DNA of 39,407 nucleotides from Solirubrobacterales bacterium (GTDB lineage: Bacteria; Actinomycetota; Thermoleophilia; Solirubrobacterales; 70-9). The stretch spans positions 1 to 39,407 of the forward strand of contig JAGQUT010000018.1 in the NCBI GenBank assembly GCA_020438355.1, given 5' to 3'. The position numbers were made by a program, and so were the translations under genes. The notes below the pieces were generated by a model, which was not told where the DNA came from, ran no database searches, and worked only from the letters and a program-made list of their open reading frames with translations. Positions 34,257-39,407 of the stretch are shown here, piece after piece (position 1 is the first letter of the stretch; each line of letters opens with the position of its first letter).

Positions 34257-34750
34257 CTGCGCAGCGTTCGCAGCCGGGCAGCAAGCGCCGTCTTCGAATT
34301 GAAGGCGCCAGCCAGGACCCGGTCGGCGAGTGATCCCTTGGGCGGCACCGCGCCCAGCTGCCGGGCCATGTCGAGGCCGTTGAGGATCGCGGTGATGTGC
34401 ACGATCTTGCCCTCCTCGAGGGTCAGGAGGTCGACGCCCTCGATGTCGACGCTGGCACCGTTCGGCTTGAAGCCCTCGAAGGTGCCGGTGCCGTCGAAGG
34501 TGCCGGTAGCTCGCCAATGGACCGAGGCCCGGTCGCCTTCGGCCACGATCTGCTGGGCCTCGAGCCTGAAGTCAGGAAAACATGAGAAAAGGTTCCCGAA
34601 CCAGTCGCGGTAGTCCTCAGGTGCTCTGAGCTCTTCCATTCCGACGAAGTCTGCCCGGCTGCCGGGTCGCCAGCAATCGATCATCCCGTCGATGTCCTGC
34701 CTGGCTACACAGTCGAAGTAGTGGGTGGCGATCTCAGTTGTGGAGGCCAT
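34253..34750 (-). CDS. SnoaL-like/NTF2-fold protein
   Basis: Cone-shaped alpha+beta barrel protein of 165 residues, related to SnoaL polyketide cyclases and ester-cyclase-like proteins. Seen: [24 protein letters not shown] at the N-terminus, [44 protein letters not shown] in the middle, and [27 protein letters not shown] near the end. Most such stand-alone proteins have no assigned reaction. The gene overlaps the 3' end of the DUF255 gene by 17 bases, suggesting coupled translation, and its stop overlaps that of glnA. Confidence 0.87.
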   Translation of the reverse strand: MASTTEIATHYFDCVARQDIDGMIDCWRPGSRADFVGMEELRAPEDYRDWFGNLFSCFPDFRLEAQQIVAEGDRASVHWRATGTFDGTGTFEGFKPNGASVDIEGVDLLTLEEGKIVHITAILNGLDMARQLGAVPPKGSLADRVLAGAFNSKTALAARLRTLRS

Positions 34751-36737
34751 CTAGTTCCCTTTCGAGTTCGGCCGGGTCGGTCACCGGCGCCTTGCAGGTG
34801 AAGTTCTCGCAGACGTAGGCGGCAGGAAGGCCGTCCACCGGGCCCCGATCCAGCATCAGGGGCGGTGTGCCGGTTCCCTCTGGTCCGGCCGCGATTACCA
34901 GATTGGGGCGGTAGCTCCTCCGTGCGCTTTCGATGAGCGGCTGGGCGTCTGCGGCGTTGGCGCCAGACCCCCATGCCACTGCCAGTTCCGGTGCGCCCGA
35001 GTGGTAGAAGGCCAGCGCCTGGAGCAGATGGCCAAACGCGCCAGGCTGCCGCGCGGTGGCCGGGGCGAGAAGCCGGAGCACCTCCTCGGCCTTGCGCCGA
35101 TAGCCGGACTCACCGGTCAGACTCGCAAGTCTAAGAAGGCCCAGGGCGGCAGAAGAGCTGCCCGCGGGAATCGGGTGGTCGCCGACGTCCTTGCGTCTGG
35201 CGATCAGCTCTTCGTGATCATGAGAAGTGGTGAAGAAGCCACCCCGGGCGGGGTCCGCGAACCGGTCGATCATCGTCTCTGCGACGGCCTGTGCCCGGTT
35301 GAACACTGCCGGGTCGAAGTCCGCTTGGTAAAGGTCGATCAGGGCTTCGAGAAGGAACGCGTGGTCTTCCAGATAGGCGTTCAGGCGCGCCTCTCCGTGT
35401 CGCCAGCTGCGAAGCAGGTTGCCCTGGGGGCTTCGCATCCCGTTCCAGATGAAGTCGGCGCAGCGATGGGCGGCCTCGAGGTAGTCCGGTCTGTTCAGCA
35501 CGGCCCCGGCTTCCGCCAGGGCGGAGATCATCAAGGAGTTCCAGGAACTGATCACCTTGTTGTCAAGGTCCGGCCGGACCCTCGAGGACCGCGCGGCCAG
35601 AAGCCTGTCAGCCAGCGCCTCCAGCTCGAGGTCGGTTTCGTCCGGGACCCTCCCGGCCGGAAGGTGAAGCACGCTTCGGCCTTCGAGGTGGCCTTCCGGA
35701 GTCACCCCGAAAGCCTCGATCGCCATGGGCGCAGATTCTCCGAGGGCCGCCTCGATCTCATCCGGGGTCCAGGTGTAAAAGAGGCCCTCGACGCCCTCCG
35801 AATCAGCATCCAGGGAGGCGTAGAAGCCCCCGGAAGGATCGAGCATCTCCGACAGCGCCCAGTCGAGCGTCTTCTGAGCGACCAGCCGGTGCCTTTCGTG
35901 TCCGGTCACCTGCCAGGCCCGGAGGTAGGTCCGGGCCAGCAGTGCGTTGTCGTAAAGCATCTTTTCGAAATGGGGAACCAGCCATCGGTCGTCGACCGAG
36001 TAGCGCGCGAATCCACCGGCGAGCTGATCGTTGATGCCACCGGCCGCCATGCGGTCGAGTGTGAGCTCGGCAGCTTCAACCTGTCCGTTGCCGAGCATGA
36101 AGTCGAGAGCCGAGGCCGGAGGAAACTTCGGCGCCGGACCAAAGCCGCCCAGGTCCATGTCCGTCTGCTCGGCAAGGTTCGCCGCCCGTTTGGCCGGAAG
36201 ATCCGGGTCGAGATCACCGGTCGGGGCACCAATCAGTGAGACAGCGCCGAGCCGGGCCTTCACGTCACCCGCCTGGGCGAGGATCTCGGCCCTTTTCTCG
36301 TCCCAGGCCTGGATCACGGCTTCCATCACCATCATGAAGCTGGGCATGCCCCTCGAAGTGTCAGGCGGAAAGTAGGTGCCCCCGTGGAACGGCACACCAT
36401 CCGGGTCCAGGAAGGCCGTGAGTGGCCAGCCACCGTGGCCGGTGATCGACTGGACCGCCTCCATGTAGATCGCGTCTATGTCCGGCCGCTCTTCGCGGTC
36501 CACCTTGACCGGGACGAAGTGCTCGTTCATGTATGCGGCGGTCACCTCGTCCTCGAACGACTCCCGCTCCATCACGTGGCACCAGTGGCAGGCGGCATAA
36601 CCGACAGAAAGCAGGATCGGAACCTCACGGGACTGCGCCTCGGCGAGGGCTTCCGGAGCCCAGGGCCACCAGTCCACGGGGTTGTCCTTGTGCTGGAGGA
36701 GGTACGGACTGGTTTCGTTGGCGAGTCGGTTGCTCAT
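34734..36737 (-). CDS. DUF255 thioredoxin-fold protein (YyaL/SPATA20-like)
   Basis: Large cytosolic protein of 667 residues. The N-terminal 160 residues are the DUF255 thioredoxin-like domain: [53 protein letters not shown] with Cys50-x2-Cys53, and [13 protein letters not shown]. The remainder is an (alpha/alpha)6 barrel like that of glycan epimerases ([47 protein letters not shown]). Conserved across bacteria and animals; the biochemical role is not settled. ATG at 36737. It shares a short overlap with the SnoaL-like gene. Confidence 0.92.
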   Translation of the reverse strand: MSNRLANETSPYLLQHKDNPVDWWPWAPEALAEAQSREVPILLSVGYAACHWCHVMERESFEDEVTAAYMNEHFVPVKVDREERPDIDAIYMEAVQSITGHGGWPLTAFLDPDGVPFHGGTYFPPDTSRGMPSFMMVMEAVIQAWDEKRAEILAQAGDVKARLGAVSLIGAPTGDLDPDLPAKRAANLAEQTDMDLGGFGPAPKFPPASALDFMLGNGQVEAAELTLDRMAAGGINDQLAGGFARYSVDDRWLVPHFEKMLYDNALLARTYLRAWQVTGHERHRLVAQKTLDWALSEMLDPSGGFYASLDADSEGVEGLFYTWTPDEIEAALGESAPMAIEAFGVTPEGHLEGRSVLHLPAGRVPDETDLELEALADRLLAARSSRVRPDLDNKVISSWNSLMISALAEAGAVLNRPDYLEAAHRCADFIWNGMRSPQGNLLRSWRHGEARLNAYLEDHAFLLEALIDLYQADFDPAVFNRAQAVAETMIDRFADPARGGFFTTSHDHEELIARRKDVGDHPIPAGSSSAALGLLRLASLTGESGYRRKAEEVLRLLAPATARQPGAFGHLLQALAFYHSGAPELAVAWGSGANAADAQPLIESARRSYRPNLVIAAGPEGTGTPPLMLDRGPVDGLPAAYVCENFTCKAPVTDPAELERELDGLHN

Positions 36738-36792
36738 TTACACATGATGCGGGATCAAGCACGCCGGCGCTCCAAGTGGAAGGATTACGGCA

Positions 36793-37611
36793 ATGGGAGT
36801 CGAGGCATCGATCTTCAGCGAGTTCTGGCGCGACCAGATCGAGAGCAACGGACAGGAGGCAATCTTCCTGGTGCTGGTCGGGTTCCTGCTCTCCTTTGGC
36901 TTTATCCGCATGAGTACCCGGCTGATGAGGAGCCCCAAGGTTCCGTGGTGGCCCGGCAGCATCGTCAGTGAAGGCGGCCTTCACGTTCATCACCACGTCT
37001 TTGGAATCGTCCTGATGATGGCCGCCGGTGCGGTTGGATTCGCGGTCAACGGTGACGGCACGGTGTTCAACCTCTGCGGTCTCGCTTTCGGGGTCGGCAT
37101 CGGTCTCACCATCGACGAGTTCGCGCTCTGGCTCCACCTCGAGGACGTCTACTGGTCAGAGGAAGGAAGACGGTCGATCGATGCGACGGTTCTCACCGCC
37201 ATCGTTCTGGCTCTGCTCATGTTCGGGGTCAGGCCCTTCGAGATCGGTTCCGAGGATCTCGCCACTCTGATCGCCAGCCTCCTTATCGCCTTCACGATCC
37301 TGCTCACGGTCGGGATCTGCTTCCTCAAGGAACGGGTTCTTCACGGCTTCATCGGCTTCTTCTTCTGGCCGCTGGCCATCTACGGAGCCTGCCGCCTCGG
37401 CAAGCCCACCTCGGCCTGGGCGAAGCGTCGCTACGGAACGAAGAACCCGTCCAAGCAGCGCCGGGCCGAGAAGAGGTTCAGGCCCGACCGCAGGACCCAG
37501 CGTTTCAAGGAGCGGGTACGCGACCTGATCGGGGGCGAAATCACCCTCTCCGAGGCAATGTCCCCGGACTCCCAGGATCCTCCCGACTCGGACTCTGACA
37601 AGCCGGCTTAG
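36793..37611 (+). CDS. Integral membrane protein with a His-rich cluster
   Basis: No family named. 272 residues with about six hydrophobic helices. After helix 1 (EAIFLVLVGFLLSFGFIRMSTRLM) comes SEGGLHVHHHVFGIVLMMAAG, with four histidines at a membrane border, then GIGLTIDEFALWLHLEDVYW, with conserved-looking acidic residues. The C-terminal 70 residues are a basic cytosolic tail (KRRYGTKNPSKQRRAEKRFRPDRRTQRFKERVRDL) ending in an acidic patch. The His and Asp/Glu pattern inside membrane helices suggests metal binding or an integral-membrane enzyme, but this is inference. AAGGA precedes the ATG. The stop overlaps the convergent synthetase stop. Confidence 0.75.
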   Translation: MGVEASIFSEFWRDQIESNGQEAIFLVLVGFLLSFGFIRMSTRLMRSPKVPWWPGSIVSEGGLHVHHHVFGIVLMMAAGAVGFAVNGDGTVFNLCGLAFGVGIGLTIDEFALWLHLEDVYWSEEGRRSIDATVLTAIVLALLMFGVRPFEIGSEDLATLIASLLIAFTILLTVGICFLKERVLHGFIGFFFWPLAIYGACRLGKPTSAWAKRRYGTKNPSKQRRAEKRFRPDRRTQRFKERVRDLIGGEITLSEAMSPDSQDPPDSDSDKPA

Positions 37612-39086
37612 GTCTCCCCGGTTTCCTGATCCGTCGCGGCTGCGGAATCCCGGAGTTCGGCACGGCGGATCTTTCCGGAGGCGGTCTTGGGCAGCTCGTC
37701 GGTGAACTCGATAAGGCGGGGGTACTTGTAGGGCGCCGTCTCCCGGCGGCAATGCTCCTGGAGATCTTCCACCAGGGCATCGTCCCCGTTGCCTTCCCTG
37801 AGCACGACGACCGCCTTCACCACAGAGCCCCTTTCTTCGTCGGGTGCGGCCACGGCAGCTGCCTCGGCCACCGCCGGATGGCTGAGCAGCGCGGACTCGA
37901 CCTCGACGGGCCCGATCCGGTAGCCGGCCGAAGAAATCACATCGTCGTTTCTGCCTTCGTGGAACAGGTATCCCTCCTCGTCGGCTCTGACCAGATCACC
38001 GGTCGCCCACCACTCGCCTTCGAACCGGCTGCCGTCGATGTAGCTGCTGAAGAAGGTGGGGGAGGTGGCTGCCTTCACCTGAAGCTCCCCGTCTTCGATT
38101 CGGGTTTCGATCCCCGGCAGGGGACGGCCCATTGAACCCTCCCGGCCGGCCACCTGCTCACCCGGTCGCATCCCGGTCACCGCACCGGTTTCAGTCTGGC
38201 CGTAACCGTCGGCGATCTCTATTCCGGTTGCCTCGCGGAAGGCGCCGATGACCTCAGGGTTGAGGGCCTCGCCGGCAGAAACCATCCTTCTGAGCGACGG
38301 GGCAGGGGAAAGCTCCGTTCGCCTGGCCAGGATCCGGTACTCGGTTGGGGCCTGGCAAAGCACGTTGACCTGCTGCTGCCGGACGATGTCCATTCTGGTC
38401 TCAGGGTCGAAGCGCCCCTCGACCAGCAGTGCCTTCGCGCCCCGCATCCACGGCGCGATGAACGAGTTGCGGGAAGACTTGGACCAGCCCGGGGCGGCGG
38501 TACACCAGCAGAGATCATCAGGCTCCGCCCCGAACCAGTGCTGGGCCTGAAGTGCCTGGCCGAACAGGTAACTCTGGGAGTGGATGACCCCCTTCGGCTC
38601 GGCAGTGGTTCCCGAGGTGAAGACAATCAGGGCCGGATCGTCGGGTGCCAGGTCAGCGACCTTCGCAGGAGTGGCCTGAGCCAGGTCCTCGTCGAAGATC
38701 CGATCGAGGTCATCGAGGTCGAAGGCCGGGACTCCATCGGGGAGGCTGGCCAGGTAATCGGCCTCCCCGATTGCCAGGGATGGATTGGTCACGCTGACCC
38801 GGTAGGCGAGGTCATGCTCGCTGAGTTGAGGGTTGAGGGGTAGAGCCACGGCGCCCATGCGGAAGCAGGCAAGCATCGCCACGACCCACTCGATCCGGCT
38901 ACCCACGAGGATCATCACAACGTCACCGCGGCGGACGCCCCGGTCGAGCATGGCTCCGGAAAGGCCCAGTGAACGGGCGAAGAGGTGGGAAAAGCAGTGA
39001 ACCTCGCGGTTGCCTTCGCCGTCGATCGTGATCACGGCTTCCTGCGAGAAGGGGAACTTCTGGATTACGTCATCGATGAAGTTCAA
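37608..39086 (-). CDS. Acyl-CoA synthetase (AMP-forming, ANL superfamily)
   Basis: Activates a carboxylic acid to acyl-AMP and then acyl-CoA. The 492 residues show the P-loop LIVFTSGTTAEPKGVIHS, the motif DGYGQTETGAVTG, the hinge GDLVRADEEGYLFHEGRNDDVISSAGYRIGPVEVE, and the C-terminal catalytic lysine in LPKTASGKIRRAELR. The closest general type is medium-chain or acetyl-CoA synthetase-like (AcsA/MACS), given TAEPKG and VISSAGYRIGP. The start appears to be TTG at 39086 (LNFIDDVIQKFPFSQ); TAGACT lies nine bases upstream. The substrate cannot be assigned. Confidence 0.92.
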   Translation of the reverse strand: MNFIDDVIQKFPFSQEAVITIDGEGNREVHCFSHLFARSLGLSGAMLDRGVRRGDVVMILVGSRIEWVVAMLACFRMGAVALPLNPQLSEHDLAYRVSVTNPSLAIGEADYLASLPDGVPAFDLDDLDRIFDEDLAQATPAKVADLAPDDPALIVFTSGTTAEPKGVIHSQSYLFGQALQAQHWFGAEPDDLCWCTAAPGWSKSSRNSFIAPWMRGAKALLVEGRFDPETRMDIVRQQQVNVLCQAPTEYRILARRTELSPAPSLRRMVSAGEALNPEVIGAFREATGIEIADGYGQTETGAVTGMRPGEQVAGREGSMGRPLPGIETRIEDGELQVKAATSPTFFSSYIDGSRFEGEWWATGDLVRADEEGYLFHEGRNDDVISSAGYRIGPVEVESALLSHPAVAEAAAVAAPDEERGSVVKAVVVLREGNGDDALVEDLQEHCRRETAPYKYPRLIEFTDELPKTASGKIRRAELRDSAAATDQETGET

Positions 39087-39129
39087 GGCCAGCCGAGTCT
39101 AGCCAGCGATACAACCCGAAAGCGCGGGT

Positions 39130-39196
39130 GGAACCGGTTGGGGCAGTGCCCCGACGACGTTTCGGGCCGAGGAGGGGTGCTGCCCCAACCGGTTCC
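39130..39196. repeat. Long hairpin-forming inverted repeat
   Basis: GGAACCGGTTGGGGCAG at 39130-39146 is perfectly complementary to 39180-39196. Inside it, CCCC at 39149-39152 and GGGG at 39174-39177 add four more pairs after a TG/TG internal loop, leaving about 21 bases in the apical loop. It fills the gap between the ferredoxin-like gene end and the synthetase start. There is no T tract, so it may be a factor-assisted terminator, an mRNA-stability structure or a protein-binding site. Confidence 0.75.
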
Positions 39197-39206
39197 CAAA
39201 CCAGCG

Positions 39207-39407
39207 CTAGTCCTCGTACTTCTTGATGATTCTCAGGCTGCCCTCCGGCGCCGCCTCGGTGCAGAGGTAGCAGAGGACACATTCGTCGAGCTGGCCGGCA
39301 ACGATCTCGGTGCCGTTCTCGGTCGCCTTGAAGATGCCCACTGTGCAGACCTCCTCGAGTTTCTTCGCCAGCTCGGGGTCCGACGCGGCGGGCTCGTCGA
39401 GCTCGAT
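39207..39407 (-). CDS. FixX-like ferredoxin, C-terminal part (runs off the window)
   Basis: The last 66 codons of a minus-strand gene ending at TAG 39207-39209. The peptide contains EEVCTVGIFKATENGTEIV and DECVLCYLCTEAAPEGSLRI, then IIKKYED. The pattern C...C-x2-C-x2-C resembles FixX-type ferredoxin-like proteins that accept electrons from electron-transferring flavoproteins/FixC. Only four cysteines are in the visible part, enough for one Fe-S cluster. The N-terminus is outside the window. The family call is moderate because the fragment is short. Confidence 0.6.
   Translation of the reverse strand: MELDEPAASDPELAKKLEEVCTVGIFKATENGTEIVAGQLDECVLCYLCTEAAPEGSLRIIKKYED

Noticed and set aside
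35001-36239. Plus-strand open frame of 412 codons
   Set aside because: It is antisense to the DUF255 gene and has a biased Arg/Gly/Val composition typical of a shadow frame.

Overview
The window is GC-rich, densely packed bacterial chromosome. It carries housekeeping genes (gpmI, tgt, rlmH, argS, secG, lexA, rnpB, a type I glutamine synthetase), two tRNA genes, and no phage, insertion sequence or CRISPR array that I can see. Several features suggest a high-GC Gram-positive actinobacterium: an actinobacterial-type LexA box (CGAAC-N4-GTTCG), a Hanks-type Ser/Thr kinase, MmpL-like transporters, and a c-di-AMP riboswitch in front of a cell-wall gene. A System I cytochrome c maturation (ccm) set is unusual for most Actinobacteria but would fit a deep lineage such as Thermoleophilia/Solirubrobacterales. 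That placement is inference, not a database result.

Layout. 1-4465 (+): end of an unknown gene, gpmI, tgt, and a two-gene ABC-2 exporter. 4492-7104 (-): metallophosphoesterase, lipoprotein and Ser/Thr kinase, apparently one operon. 7169-10503 (+): M48 membrane protease, rlmH, argS. 10516-16386: the ccm region, with ccmG-ccmH on the minus strand and ccmE-ccmF-ccmI on the plus strand. A tRNA-Gly, a glycosyltransferase that starts 1 nt after the tRNA, and an SDR lie between the two halves. 16399-20609 (+): secG, a large secreted beta-domain protein, a membrane-anchored coiled-coil protein, a low-molecular-weight tyrosine phosphatase and acetolactate decarboxylase. 20661-23468 (-): an ArsR regulator, a small DUF2892 membrane protein and an MMPL transporter, with CAACT-type inverted repeats in both control regions. 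23537-27228 (-): LOG-family protein, photolyase and a secreted GH5 hydrolase.

27331-32045: a second membrane-anchored coiled-coil protein, a GH24 lysozyme, tRNA-Leu, lexA with two LexA boxes, rnpB (minus strand), a ydaO-type c-di-AMP riboswitch in front of a PG-binding/RlpA-like protein, and an unknown secreted protein closed by a strong terminator. 32121-37611: a carboxymuconolactone-decarboxylase-fold protein that has lost its cysteines, an AT-rich palindromic control region, glutamine synthetase, a SnoaL-like protein, a DUF255 thioredoxin-fold protein and an integral membrane protein. 37608-39407 (-): an acyl-CoA synthetase, a long hairpin, and the end of a FixX-like ferredoxin.

Most notable points: ccmF has no ATG/GTG/TTG start and probably begins at ATC; CcmE is a Cys-type haem chaperone with Phe where Tyr is expected; ArgS has TAAS in place of the HIGH motif; the ArsR-DUF2892-MMPL unit has a perfect operator-like palindrome; and several genes have a TANNNT hexamer 6-7 nt before the start codon, as expected of leaderless transcripts. 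I see no clearly new multi-gene defence or mobile system. The best candidates for undescribed biology are the ArsR/DUF2892/MMPL unit, the riboswitch-controlled wall gene with its unknown secreted neighbour, and the cysteine-less CMD protein with its palindrome.
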